A stretch of DNA of 64,000 nt from Lytechinus pictus (lineage: Eukaryota > Echinodermata > Echinoidea > Temnopleuroida > Toxopneustidae). Both the position numbers and the translations under genes were made by a program. Below, piece after piece: positions 12,241 through 25,300 of this stretch (positions within the stretch are counted from its first letter, which is position 1; each line of letters opens with the position of its first letter). Location: NCBI RefSeq assembly GCF_037042905.1, contig NC_087262.1, positions 9,777,501 through 9,841,500 of the forward strand. Reading direction: 5' to 3'. The notes beneath the pieces are model-generated. The model made no database searches and was not told the DNA's origin. It saw only the letters and a list, made by a program, of their open reading frames with translations.

Positions 12241-12322
12241 CATTTGCCGGCCTGATGAAGGCCCTACTGGCCGAAAGCTAGCATTAAATGTGATACCTTG
12301 AAAGCTACGTCTAGCGTCAATG
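12241..12322 (+). ncRNA. Hammerhead-ribozyme-like motif, unit 2
   Basis: A second unit 193 bp after the first: CTGATGA (12252-12258), GGCC/GGCC stem II with a loop changed to CTACT, GAAA (12273-12276), and candidate cleavage TA|GCG (12312-12316). The stem I candidate is CATTTG with CAATG. Relative to unit 1, an A-T pair has become G-C, which is a compensatory change. Both units span 82 bp. The tandem order with a short period suggests a retrozyme-like dimer or paired Penelope-type terminal repeats. Confidence 0.5.
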
Positions 12323-12338
12323 TCTGGATTATTTTACG

Positions 12339-12339
<1 letters not shown>

Positions 12340-12394
<55 letters not shown>

Positions 12395-12401
12395 CATATA
12401 T
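12340..12401. repeat. (TA)n microsatellite
   Basis: A long TA/CATA dinucleotide run directly after hammerhead-like unit 2. A second short TA run lies at 12531-12546. Confidence 0.9.
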
Positions 12402-12956
12402 TTCGAAATGCATCATTGGACGGTTTGGAGTCGGTTTCGTTAGTGTGAATGTCATATTGAAGTTGGCCATGTAACGAATCCCCGAGTGCCATATAATACT
12501 ATCACGTTGCACCCAGGCTATTCTCCTGTGGTATATATATATATACAATTTACACGTCGCTCATGAAGCTTAACAGTAATATTCCTATCAAAGGTCATAC
12601 GTTAAAGAGGGGTATAGGATTGAGATATGAAATGACATCTCAATGACGTGAAAGATATGGGGAGGGGTGAGGAGATGAGTCGGGGAGGGGTGGGTTGGAT
12701 TTGTGGTGGGCTCCGCATACAAGATTTCGAACTAATCTTTATCCCAGTTTATGAATGTAATGAAAAATGTCCCAAAGATAAAAATGAAGTTAGTGGATTT
12801 ATTATTTCTATGGTAGTAATGATGAGTATGATTTGGATGACGTGGTGTTGGTAGACGTGGCGGTAATGTCAATATAAATAACAGTGATGACAACGCGATG
12901 ATCATGGTGATGATAGTGATGAGTATAGAGAAAAGGATAATAATATATCTAGTGAT
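12402..12956. other. Intergenic DNA, no gene recognised
   Basis: Contains a GATGAT-like low-complexity patch at about 12810-12930. No exon or clear transposon end is seen. Confidence 0.5.
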
Positions 12957-13030
12957 ATCTCTGTAAAGCGCTTAGAGACGTGATTTCGATGTATTAAGCG
13001 CTGTATAAATGCTGAATATTATGATTATTT
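12957..13030 (+). mobile_element. SINE 3' tail fragment
   Basis: TGTAAAGCGCTTAGAGACGT followed by ATTAAGCGCTGTATAAATGC matches the tail of the complete SINE at 29161-29507. The tRNA-like head is missing here. Confidence 0.7.
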
Positions 13031-13920
13031 TCAAAGGATAAGAAACGGAAAAGGAAATCAAAATATGTTGAAATACCCTGTAAACTAAACTTCGAGGATA
13101 ATGAATCATTTAATTTTCCTGGGAGCAAATAACACTTATTAGTAGGTCATCATTAGTTTTTATACCCTAAAGTAAAGACAAAGTAAGAACAACGCTTCTT
13201 ATTATGGAAAACAGTTAATTTGGTGTTAATTACTCGTATTAATAAAAACCATGATAAGTTTTTAGTTTCCGTATGTTTTCCACGTAATCCAACATTTACT
13301 TTATCAGATACTTTACCTATATTAAAATGGTATACATTGATATAGTTGTAGATACCAAATAAGCCGAAGACGGAGTAGGACAAACCAAGCGCTGGGAAAT
13401 GTTTTATAGAGGGTAGATACAACCATCAGTTGCGCACTTAGATAAAACTTTAGGGATTGTTTCATTTTATCCACTGTATCATTTTGAAAAGTTCGCGAGC
13501 GAGCAAAAGTAATCGAAATTTCTTGAAAAAAAAAATTATTACGTCGTAGATCCCGACAATAACTTAAATAAAAAATAAAAGATATTCAACCGAAACATAT
13601 AATATCCCAAAATTCATTTTGAGGATATAATCTTTGCCTTTGCAAGTTGGGGTAAGGGGTTTTAGGGTATAGTTTTAAAAAATCTTTTCGTGGGCATGAG
13701 GGGGGGGGGGGGTGGGCTTCACTATCGCCTAAACATTGATGAGCCAGTGACACTAATGGTAAATGATAGACAACAGGATAGATTAAGCGATGACTATCGT
13801 AATCATTGTGGTTACCATAGTTGTGGTCATGGTACATTGTGGTTTGGTGGCCATAAATTACTGTCGGAGTTGGATTACGACTTAGCAAGGTTCATTGGAC
13901 ACTCATCGCGCCCAATATGT
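13031..13920. other. Intergenic DNA, no gene recognised
   Basis: AT-rich, with one G-run at about 13700-13712. Short frames only. Confidence 0.5.
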
Positions 13921-14100
13921 ACCGGTGTGTTGGCTCAGTTGGTAGAGCGTCCGTCTCACAACCGGGAGGTCGGGGGTTCAAACCCCGGCCGCGTCAGACC
14001 AAAAGACGTTAAAAGATGGAAGTTGCTGCTACCCTGTTTGGCCTTCAACAATTAAAGGGATAGAGCCTCGTCGATCTGGCGCTGAAAAGCGGCTGCCGGG
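13921..14100 (+). mobile_element. tRNA-derived SINE (head and part of body)
   Basis: Shows a pol III A box (TTGGCTCAGTTGGTAGAGC) and B box (GGGGGTTCAAACCCC) with a perfect T-arm, but no pairing acceptor stem and only a short anticodon stem. It is therefore a SINE head, not a tRNA gene. A non-tRNA body follows (AGACGTTAAAAGATGGAAG and onward to about 14100). Confidence 0.7.
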
Positions 14101-14917
14101 CCAACGATCAATTGGGCAAAACAAATTTTCGGAGTATTTCGTCTCTGATGTCTATTTCGAACAATAAAATATGGATTTTCATATCTCTGGGATTTAAAAC
14201 AAATTTATATCGACTCTGGATAGAGACCAGTCAAAGAGTGGATTAAATCCTTGATATGTTTACCTAATTTAAAATGATTCAAATTTTACTATTCGAATTT
14301 GCGAGAAGAAATTATGGAACGTAATGAAAATTATGATTAATCAGATCCCACCAGGAAAGAACACAAGTGATGAAATATAAGGAAACTTAAAGTCAGTCAG
14401 CAAACGGAGCCATTCCATATCAGTATCGTAAATCTTGACAATGATTACAATTTTAATTAAACAAGGCAAGGGCCATGAAACTTTGTGAGCAGGGCCATTT
14501 TTAATAGACCTTTTACAAAAGCAATGGAAATTCCCTTTGTTTATTCAACATCACACTAAGGCATTCATTCTTTGATATCAGCGAAACTAAAAATATGAAA
14601 AATAGGGCCTACAGTAGCCAATCGAACAACACCATTTAGTCATTTTCCAAGACATAAGAATACCTTTTAACTTTCCATTGGAAGCAACTAGGCCTATTAT
14701 ATATATATATGTATATAATAATATACATATATATATATATAGATATAACGGGGCATGGTTCAGGTTCACAAACTTATAATCAGCAAGAAATCAATTTCAA
14801 TTACAAATTGATCTCTTAATCACACAAAATCCTTATCAGCATATACCATCGTTTTAAATAATTTGCCAGTAAACAGAAGTATTATGAAACAAACCCATTA
14901 CCCCATTTTATATAAGA
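14101..14917. other. Intergenic DNA with AT microsatellite
   Basis: Contains an interrupted TA run at 14699-14742. No gene is supported. Confidence 0.5.
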
Positions 14918-15305
14918 TCAACTATCGGCCAATCACACACAATCATTTCAATATCTTAAAACAGTAGCTTGGAACTTGCCATTGATGAGAAGTTTAATGA
15001 AAAAGAGCACTTGGTCCCAATTTCATCAAACTTTTATCAATAAAGCATACTAAATGCATAATGATATTTCACTCTCGGCCAATAACCCATAATGATATCA
15101 ATAGTATAACTTTCAACATTGTATATAAAGCTTTTGAAGCAAGAAGCTTTATGAAACGAGACCCTTGGCCTCAATTTCATAAAACTTGTTATTGATAATA
15201 AATAATCCCACTACTTTGCTCTCAGCCAATCACACATAATCATTTCAATAGCTTATAACTATAGCTTGTAACTTGCCAGTGATGAGAAGGTTCATGAAAC
15301 GGGGG
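14918..15305. repeat. Tandem repeat of ~150 bp, about 2.6 copies
   Basis: The segment CGGCCAATCACACACAATCA starts at about 14926, and related versions start near 15077 and 15226, giving a period of 149-151 bp. Each copy also carries TTTCATnAAAC and AACTTGCCAnTGATGAGAAG motifs. Confidence 0.75.
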
Positions 15306-16640
15306 GCACAGGAGAGCGTCATGATATGATTAAATTGCGATGTTGGAGTATGGGCGTGAAGCAAGCATCCAATAGATCAACAACAGTCGAACATTCTAAA
15401 AGGTCAGAAATGATAGTGACAGACCTCTACGATTACATAGATCATCCCCACGTATTGTTTGCCTACGTTTTATCCACCGGCATCAATTTATATTGACACG
15501 AAGAATCGAGTCCCGACGGTTTTCACAAACAACTTGTGAACATAAGAGCAGGGAGATAAACTTAGAAAAGTTACGTAAAATGACCAAATTTAAAAAGAGG
15601 GTTTGAATCTCTTCCCCCTTACCCCTCCCCCCCCAAAAAAAAAAAACCCAGAAAAAACAATAATGACAAGTAACATCGCTACGAGATAGAATCACTTTCA
15701 ATCTTCTTAAAGTCATAATTACAGTGGAACCATTCGTGAGAGGGAAGTGCACTATGCCAAGTGCATAAAGGACATTCAACATATATTATTGACTGATGAT
15801 TTTGAAACGGAATTATAATTGGAAATGAATCTGGAAATCCACAATTTGCACAAACATTTAGAGTGCCTGCCATAAGTACAAGATAGATCCATCATGGCCT
15901 TTATAAAACTGAAGAAAAAATCGATATCATTTGAAAAAAAAAAAAAAAAAAAAATTTAGAGCAATCTTGCAATCACTCTTATTACATGATCCGCAACGGT
16001 AATGCAGCCTCGACCACAAATGCAGTACAGGCCTACACGGATATAAAGCTATACTGTAGATCCAGTTCAATATACAAATGAAATTATAACTGTTTCAAAA
16101 CAAAGCAGCGTACAGGCCTCCATAAAAATAATTATCAGAAAGCATTTTGAAAATCAATCATGAAAGCACAGCTGTGATGTGATTACAACAAATTATATTA
16201 AGCTATTATATAGTTCAGACCAGACGATACAATGCAATATAGATCCTTCGTGTATGTAGTACAACAATGAATAGAAATATACTAGTGAGTTAGAATGCAG
16301 TGAGTTGGCCTTTCCCTATTTCACAAATCACCGCTAAAGGCAATAAATTTGTCCCTCTTTTCATGTCCGCTTTGCCGACGCAAAAACGTAAACAAAGTTT
16401 CACCACGGCCCCTGGAAACCACGGGAGCAACTGCACTACTTTCATATCCACTTTAGATAGCGTAGTCATAACTTTCGAAAAATCACCGTTCTGGAATTTC
16501 CATTCATCATATTGTGTCAACTCAATCTGTTGATAATGACTTCTTTTTTTCTGCTTTTAACATTTTGTTTGTGGGTTGCGTGGTTTATGACGTCATGCGG
16601 TGAAAGATCAGAAATGGTTTTAAAAAAAGTTCTGGAATTT
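15306..16640. other. Intergenic DNA, no gene recognised
   Basis: Contains C/A homopolymers near 15615-15650 and an A-run at 15936-15955. No exon is supported. Confidence 0.5.
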
Positions 16641-17030
16641 GGTACTTACCGGAAATGAGAAGGATTCTCTACGACGGTGAAAAGTGAGGTTGTCCCCCCG
16701 CTTGCGGGTACAGGTGCCAACAAACCAACAACATCCACTTCCCATAAAACACAGGAGACCGGGTGGGTTCGCTTATTCCTACAGAAGGAACCATCTAACA
16801 CTCAGCATTGAATATGAATCGGGTGCTTTGCGGGAGGGAGCAGCGAACGAGACCACCCCTAATGAGCTGACGTCACAAGCGAGAAGTGCAGGGCGACAGA
16901 GAGCTCGGGAAAAAGGAGCCGCGATCGGAGCCAGCTATGCAAGGCATCTTCGACGGGGCGAGCGAGGCAGGGTAATGTATGCAAACTCCGCCGGTCTTAT
17001 ATGGACATCGGGCACGAGTGGGTGAAAACT
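16641..17030. promoter_or_regulatory. GC-richer island with a full CRE site
   Basis: Stands out from its AT-rich surroundings by higher GC and CpG. It contains the palindromic CRE TGACGTCA (about 16869-16876), a CCCGC/GCGGG hairpin near 16695-16710 and a TTATATGG box near 16997. A 113-residue open frame through it has no recognisable domain. It could be a promoter or first exon of an unseen gene. Confidence 0.3.
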
Positions 17031-19520
17031 GCACATGGATAGATGTTTGGATGCACAGTCTTTCATATCAGGCGTTTTCTTACATTGATTATAATGGAAT
17101 TATCATTATGCGTTATAAAAATGAAAAAGCAAGTCCTTCATATCATGCAATAGCACAATATTCAGTATTGTGGATCACATCACACAAAATCAAAAAGGTT
17201 CTCTATCGTACGCACTACAAATAAAACTTAGAAGGAAATATATTGTTTGATTTGTAAGACTACTGCCCTTAAGGTCCCGTATTCTCTTGGGTGCTAATAG
17301 CTGAAAGCTGTCACTTAAAGTCGGATAGACTCCTACGATCTGTCAATCAATTATCATCGCCTGGTGGTGAAAAATAAAAACAAACACACTCTCTACCAAA
17401 TCGTTTCTCACCTCTGATTTAGTTGTAAACTGAAATCAAAGTAAAGTATTATATCATTTTCAGAATTTCTTTTAGTGTTTTGTTTTATTTATCCTTTTAC
17501 GTGAATGACAATTTTCCCGCCAACACGTTTGATAAAACACATATTTCTAGGGAGACTCATAACAATTCAGATGGAATGATCTAGTCACGGTACACTTCGG
17601 AGAAAATTTTTAAAAGTTGTTAATGTAAAAAGTTGATTTGAAAACTCCCCTGTCTCCTCTTACTGACTAATGCACCCTAGGTTTTTTCGTAATATTTTCG
17701 GGAAAGGTCATGTTTGTTTCCTCTGTTTATTTCTTTTCCATGGACTTCTCAAGACAAAAGAGGTGCTCTCAAAATCAATGAATAATTAATCAAAATGTAT
17801 TTTTGATAACTATAATAAAGTGAAATAAAATAAAGTTTAGTCAAACTAATTCCAAAATTAGAATTAATATGATCTCGCCTGATTTTGTAGCATATTCGCT
17901 TGTTTCTTTTTTTTTCCTGTTTTCTTTTTTTTCCTGTTTTCTTTTTTTTTCTGCAATCCACTCTACATGCATGGCCATGATTCCTTCCCGCTATTTGGGC
18001 CATCATCAAGTCAGCTTTTAGAACACATTTTGTTTTTGGTCATGGTATCTGTTGAATTAATCTCACAGGCCTATAAATCATTAATTTATTTTGTTGTATA
18101 TTTCATGTAGGCTTAGCAGTCATGGCAGTATCAATTACGAATTGTTTGGGGTTCACGATTTTCAAAGATATATTTATCTAGTTTAATAAAAAAAAAAACC
18201 TCTATGTAGAATATATATTTCATTTCATAGAGACTCTAAATTACAATTATACACCTTTGGTATTAAAATGACTGACTTGTTCCCCATTTGTATATTCTTT
18301 TGTAATTACATCTGGTGTAAATGATTAAGTTACTTTTAGGCTTAATATAGCAGCAGAATTCCTAAGAAGCAGGAAAGCGAGACCTACCCCCACCCCTATC
18401 GATGGCGTATACATTTCCGTGCTCTATGTCGATCCTATTATTTCAAATATTAGTTTTATATTGTTTTATTATATAAAAAGGGAATTATGCCAATAATGCA
18501 TTATGCCATGTCCTAAAGTGGAAAATATATCGGGATCATGTAGCTTATTTTTGTCAACTTTTTTTGTCCTTACTCGCCGAGTGCAAGCACTTTGATGGGC
18601 TCACATTGTTTCCGTGATAATTTAAAGATATTTCCAAAACAATTAAAAAGAAAAAACTCGTATACTACCATAGTTTATTAATTGTTATCATTAATACTTT
18701 GATAAATTTTGATGTTATTTGAAACTGGACTATTTCATTTAGGGGATTTGTTCAATATCGCCCAAATAAAAGGGCGGTTATTTTTCTTTTTTACGCAGGT
18801 CAGTAGTAAAAACTGCTCATAATAATCATGTCAGTCGGTGTATTACTCATATCCAACACTTTGAATGCTTCCCTTAAGGTAATCATAAAGACGAATACAT
18901 GCTATAAAAACAAACGGGCTATTCGGATGATGTAGTACTAGGCATCAATGGGTAGATACCATTTCCAGGCCAGAGGAATGGAAGGTGAATGAAATACAGT
19001 TATGCATACCGTTACGCCTCAAGCCGTGCAGCCATCTGGGTTTTCCTATCTACCCCCTCCCTTCCCCCCCCCCCCCACACCCCCGGTTGATATTAACCCA
19101 GATAGAGGATGAAATGAGTGGGATTGGGTTCCCCGTGCGCTCGATCATGTATTGCGACTTTGAGTTGGTGAAAATAATGGGGGCACATCCCTTCCCCTCG
19201 TGAATTTCCTTCAATCCCCCATCCAATTGTGGTCTCTCTCTCCCTCTCCATATCATGCCTTTCGCTATCCCATCCCTATCCTTTCAATATTCCTTTTACT
19301 GCGCTAGCGCCCTTTTCAATCTTTCACCCTCATTCTCCGTCCTCTATTATCTTATTCATGAAAAGGGCTCTCTCTCTCGAACGTTAAATTTTCTCTTGTC
19401 TTATCCTGTCCCCCTTTCATGGTCCTAAGAAGTGGGGCTGCTGCGTATATTCTCCATAGGCAGCACCCCCTGGAATTCTGGTAGGGTGTTAAAAATTGAG
19501 AAATGTAATTACCAATATTT
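17031..19520. other. Intergenic DNA, no gene recognised
   Basis: Contains a (TTTTTTTTCCTGTTTTC)n tract at about 17908-17955 and a C-run at 19066-19083. No supported exon. Confidence 0.5.
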
Positions 19521-19524
19521 TGTA

Positions 19525-19715
19525 GTGCACCCTTTTTTCTGTCTGTCAAGTTTCTCGTGACCAAAATGACTTTCATTTGATAGTGAACCCCCCCTTTTTT
19601 TTTCTCAGTTCCGAAAAAAACCTTCATTTTATAGCGATGTCCTTTTTTTTTGCTTTTCAAATTTACATCAAGCACCCCCAGTAAAAAAAAATCATTCCCA
19701 GGGCCCTGCCCCCCC
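19525..19715. mobile_element. Dispersed T-rich repeat fragment
   Basis: Pieces shared with 9110-9265, 10690-10805 and 55925-56090 (for example CTTTTCAAATTTACATCA and CCCAGGGCCCTG). Ends are not defined. Confidence 0.45.
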
Positions 19716-19969
19716 CCCTTTCCTTTAATTCTATCTATCTCATGTTCTCCATATTTTTTTCTTCTCTCTCTGCAGTGCTCTTTCACTACTTCCTCCTCCT
19801 ATCGATCTCTCTCATGCGCGCTCTCTCACTACTTTTACCTTATGCCCTAACCATGGGGGATGGCGCTTTGTATTATACCTAATACCCCCTCCCCCCAGAT
19901 GAATAGAACTTTCTGCGGATCGACAACAGTTGCCCTGACCCCCCCCCCCCCCTCTAATCATACTTGGGG

Positions 19970-20095
19970 GAAGAGGCATAACTTCACAGGATTTTGATAA
20001 AGTTACCATAGCAACAGCGCTTCTCATCCAATCAACATCAAGAAAAGTTGTCGGATCTGACAAAACTATCGACAATAAAATGTTGATGAAACATT
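19970..20095. mobile_element. Dispersed MITE-like repeat fragment
   Basis: ACCATAGCAACAGC followed by TCATCCAATCAACATC and GTTGTCGGATCTGACAAAAC. A diverged inverse relative lies at 52710-52900. Confidence 0.45.
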
Positions 20096-20897
20096 GGACT
20101 GATCAAATGCGAGGTTTTCCGGTATCTTCATATTCTCATTGGAACAGGTTTATGTTTCGCTTAGTAAAATTACAGAATGACAATAGACAAAGAAAACCAA
20201 CTATCTTCAATATTAAAAACAGGGATTTTATTCTAATAAAACAGAACACACGGAAGCAAACAGGGATATGTAATAATGAAATAGCATGTGGTAAGTTTGC
20301 AGTTTTATTTATTTAAATGACCTTTCATCTTGCCACTTCTTACATACAGATATCAAAACCATGTAGGGTAAAAAAAAAAGCAGTACAAATGGCTAATGAT
20401 ATACACGGGTTTGCAAAGGAAGGCTACTAAGGGGCCATGAAAAGGAAACAGTATTAGAAATTTCATTAAAAATAAATGAAAACGTGATATATTGTGTACG
20501 ATTACGATTAAAAAAGTTTTAGAAAAATATTTTGTATAAAAAATGCACCCTGCGTACGTTGTGACAAACTCCAATGTCCTAGAATCGTTTTGTTCATCAC
20601 CTATTTGCTTTGATTAATTTTGATTGATGGGATGCTGGCAAGAAATTGGAAGACTCAGAATGAATAAGGCACAAGAGAAATTGAGATAAAATGATTATGT
20701 AGATATGAATATATTTGACTGATTCTGGACCAAGATATGAAATCATCTTTAAATGGTCTTGGGAAAAAAATATCAGCAGTGACAGATTTTTTTTTAACAG
20801 GTCACGTGCATACGTTGGTTTTAATAATGCATGACGCATTTTCATTTATTTGATGCAAGATAAAAAGAGCAATGTGTAGAATATTGCATTGGTCAAG
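20096..20897. other. Intergenic DNA, no gene recognised
   Basis: AT-rich, with short frames only. Confidence 0.5.
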
Positions 20898-20969
20898 GGC
20901 CGTGCCGGGAATGGAACCCAGGACTTTCGTGGTGTAGCCGAGCGCCTTAGACCACTCGGCCACGGCACC
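20898..20969 (-). pseudogene. tRNA-Leu/Ser-like pseudogene or SINE head
   Basis: On the minus strand TGGCCGAGTGGTCTAAGGCG is a class-II-type A-box region and GGTTCCATTCC a B box with a paired T-arm. Three of the seven acceptor pairs fail, the anticodon arm has only three pairs and the long variable arm is missing, so a working tRNA is unlikely. Confidence 0.6.
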
Positions 20970-22354
20970 ATGAGAGCCAAGATACAATATTATCTCCAGA
21001 TTCAATCATTTTTAGAGTGAAAAAAAATCCCAAGTTCATCTGAAAAGCGTAACTTTTCTTTAACATTTAATAGAGCAATGAGTGACCATATCCTCGAAAT
21101 GTCAGATGAACTGTTTGAATAACAGGAATTAGCAAGACAATGGTGGACTCGAAAGCTAATAAATAAGAAATGTGTCTCATCTAACGTTTTGCAAATGTGG
21201 TCACTCGAGTGTTAATTCATTTGTGAGTTTACATCTCGGAGAGTAGTTGCAACTGCTTTTTCATTGAAAGCACACACACATTTTACAAGGCAGCAATTAC
21301 AGACATAAGTCAATTGTGGAAACTTAACTACGTAGCACCAAGTTGAATATTCTCCAGTTGTTGAAAATATCAGCCTTTTTTTCTCGCATCAGCTCACAAA
21401 AAGTTACCTACAACATCTTAAATTCGCTAGATAGGGATACATTTATCATAAGTAAACACCCGAATGGGTTGGCGTGTGTTAGTGTAGTCCTACTCAACTG
21501 TTCAAAATAATACTAATGTCAATGTCATGCAGGAAACGTAGGATATCATATAAATATTTTTCATTGAAGCTGGTACTTTTGACACTTTTTCATTTTGGTA
21601 TGACGAATTTAATGCTCACACGCGGTAAAAATAATGCTGATGTCATCTGAACAGAAGGTATAAATATCAGTACAGTATTTGGGGAAAGTGTTAAAGTAAT
21701 TATGTCTAGAAATTTTATCAGCATCACCATTATTATACAGAGCCCCCCCCCCCACCTGAAGAATAATGGTATCCTCTAAAACGGACCGCCGAGTTTTCAT
21801 AAAACGATCAAGTCAAACGACAAGGAAATTCAAGACTGCTGAGACAATTTTCTTTCTTCTTTTTTTTCATTTCTTATTTTCCGAAAATGGTGTCATCTGG
21901 TACTTCCTATTAAGGATGACAGAAAAGAGATAGGGGTATAATTGACATCCTTGTGGCACTCCCTGGAGGATGTGAGCTGAAGTTGTTCAAAGCTGTTTGA
22001 TTCTTCTACCGGTCACTAGTAGGGTATTTGCTCTGCATATTACAAACAAAACAGAAGAGAGAAAACATTTGTTACATTCTGGTAAATTAAATTTATGTTC
22101 CATTTAAGATATCATATACATGTTTTTTTTATAAGAAATCTAGAATAAAAAATAACATATGAACTAGTGCGCAACAACCAAGGTATCATGATAATTTAAT
22201 GTGAGCGTCTAAAAAAGTTTTTCCCTTAACATTCAAATGATCATAGTAATAATACTACTACTACTAATAATAAAATCATAATAATAATTATAATATGCGA
22301 CATTTATAAACCGCTTAATACAATGTTTCTAAGGTTGCGTACTAATATCCTGGC
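20970..22354. other. Intergenic DNA, no gene recognised
   Basis: AT-rich unique-looking DNA with a C-run at 21744-21753 and a TAC/AAT triplet patch at 22250-22290. Confidence 0.5.
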
Positions 22355-22358
22355 TTAA

Positions 22359-25300
22359 CCCTAAAGGACTGGGGGCCATGGTGGCCACGCCCCCCCCCCC
22401 CGAGGCTTCGCGCGATATTTCCAAAACGCACAATGATAGCTCCGCAAAATTCTATGACTCTTTTCTTTGAAGTCTCGCGCAAATTTGGAGACCAAATTCG
22501 CGACATACGGGTAAAGCATCGCGACGCAACGTGACTTTTTACGAGACAATATCATGTCGAAAATGGCTCATTTTTATACTTCGTGTACAAAGTCTATGGG
22601 AGATGAAATTCATAAAAGGGTGATTATTTTTAGTTCTCATAGTATCCCTAAATTAGACCACAAAAGAGCCAATCTGGAATAAAATTATTGGAAATGGTTT
22701 TTTGACTGATTTGAGTAGGTATGGGTGTCAACATTTACCCAAAAAAAGTTAGGAGGAATACGGGTTGGGGAAAGTGCTTTTTTTCAAGGTCAAAGGTCAA
22801 TGACCTTTTTGTATATACTGTATAATGGTATCTCTGAGATGGAAAGGCACAGGTTGGTGATAATGGTGTCAAAATGCACAAATTCTTACCAGAATATCAA
22901 ATAGAATAAAATTAATTACCTAGAATGCACATTTACCTATAAAATTCAAGGTCAAAGCCTTTCAAAAGGTCAATTACCTTTAGCATTATATACCATACCG
23001 TATAATGGTATCTCTGAGATGATAAGGTACGTGATGGTGATCATGGTGTCAAAATGTACAGATTCTTACAAGAAGATCAAATAAAATAAACTTAAGTACC
23101 TAGAATGCACATTCACCAATAAAATTCAAGGTCAAAGCTTTTCAAAGGTCAATGACCTATTTACATTATATACCATACTGTATAATGGTATATCTGAGCT
23201 GAAAAAGCACAGGTTGGTGATCATGGTGTCAAAATGCACAGATTCTTACCAGAAGATCAAATATAATAAAATTAAGTACCTAGAATTCACATTCACGCGT
23301 AAAATCTAAGGCCAAAAGTCAATGACCTTTTATACTACATGTATATATACCACATTATATAATTGTATCTCTAAGATAAAACGGCGCAGGTTGGTGTTCT
23401 TGGTGTCAAAACACACATATTCTTACAGGAAGATAAAATAAAATTAAGCATCGAGAATGCACATTCACCCATAAAATTCAAGGACAAAGGTCAATGTCCT
23501 TTTTAACATTAGATAATAATAATGGTATATCTCTGAGATAAAACACCGCAGGTTGGTGATCTTGGTGCCAAAATGCAAAGACTTGTACAAGACAATTAAA
23601 CAACACTAAAATAAGTATAAAGAATAAACTCTCACCCTTGAAATCCTACATCAGAGGAAATATATAATCTATATGACATAAAAATAACCCCAAAAAAATG
23701 TTTGTGTTCATATTTTATTTCTGAACAACGTAAATAACCATGGCTAATTTGTAATGAAAACATGGAGGTTTCATAATTTCGGTCTGAAATAATGAAGGCC
23801 ATGGAGAATGTATTTAGGGGTCAGATGTCAATGAGCCCTTTCCTAAATATCAGTGGAAATTAAAAAAATGTTGATAACCAAATAACACTTTTTCATATAC
23901 TGCGATGCATTGCCAAAAGCACTGAAAAAATAAATAAAATCAAGTATATAATTTGAAATGATTTTTATTTTAAGTAGCAGCATTTAATGCATCATTATAT
24001 CTAAATCAAGGTTGTCATGTCTTTTCTCTCCAGCGATAGGCCACTCACCTCAATTCTATAATAAATACTATAAACTATTAGCTTAATCTTTTGAAAATGG
24101 ATAGGATAGGTCTAACTCTCATGTCACAGCTAGCATCATCTGAGAGCATTTCCAAACAGCAGAGGGATGATGATGATGATGATGAAATGAAGGCCATCAT
24201 TAGAGCTGCAGCTTCTGTCATACATGTAGTAAATTACATATGTATCAACTTCAACAAAGGTGAATTCCCGTATTATTATTCATTACCTTTCATCAGTTCA
24301 TTGCGAACTGCCAGAATCTCTTGTGATGCTAATGTTGCAGGAGAAAACTTCATATCTGCTCTCTGCCGTACGTCACCCATGATGCTATTTCTACTAGATA
24401 TTAGTTTGTACAAGGATCATGTTTTTGGTCCAGAACAACTGATTGCTATCATGCACAAATTAGGCATATAACAATGCAATTCAAAAGGAGATAATAGCTT
24501 ACAAGTACACATCCATCGACCTAACAAAAGTCCTACAGCACCACTTCCAGTTCTTGAGAATCAAGCTGTGCAACATATCAGTCATAATATAGATCCTGGT
24601 CTGATATCCCTTGACAGAACGTAAGGCTTTCATTGAATGGGCCAGATAAAAGTCTTGAAAATGTCAGAAGGTTTTCAAGAGTTCAATTACTCTTTGCTGA
24701 AGTTGAGACACTTAACTTCATCTATGACAAATTAGCTGCAGCTCTAATGATTGCCTTATTTTAATTCTTCGTCATTGTCCCTGGCTATATGAAAATGTTA
24801 TCGGATGATGCTTGCCCTAAGAGTTAGGCCTATCCTTTCCATTTACAGATTAAGTTATAGTTTTATAGTATTGATTGTAGCATTTGAGGTTAGTGACCTA
24901 TTGCTACAGATAAATTAGTACCTTGATTTAGATTTATAAAATGCATATCTAAATGCTACTACTTTAGGTAACTTCACCATTGTCACCATTTCAAATTATA
25001 TCACACATGATTTTTTTTTTACACTTTTGTCAATCCATTACAGTATATTATAAGAAAAAGTGCTATTTGATCCAATTTTACCTCGGACTTGTATTTTGAC
25101 ATCATAATTGGTCAAGGATTCAACTATTAAATTTGTGTTCTTTTTCCACGCGGGTCAGTCTTTTTTCCATCAGAATCACTATACCTACATGCCACAATCA
25201 CGTTATATCGACCTATTTACTTAAATTCCCTGACGTTATTGACATAGTTGATTGACCTTTAACTCCTAAATATATTTTCCATGGCCATTTTTTATCCTTA

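Noticed and set aside
13921-14000. Functional tRNA-Val(CAC)
   Set aside because: The T-arm is good, but the acceptor stem does not pair and a SINE body follows.
16640-16720. Possible U1 snRNA because of a TACTTACC word and nearby hairpins
   Set aside because: The rest does not follow the U1 sequence or its conserved loops, and no Sm site is seen.
16684-17025. 113-residue Arg/Ala-rich frame in the GC island
   Set aside because: Its length is explained by local GC richness and few stop codons; no domain is seen.
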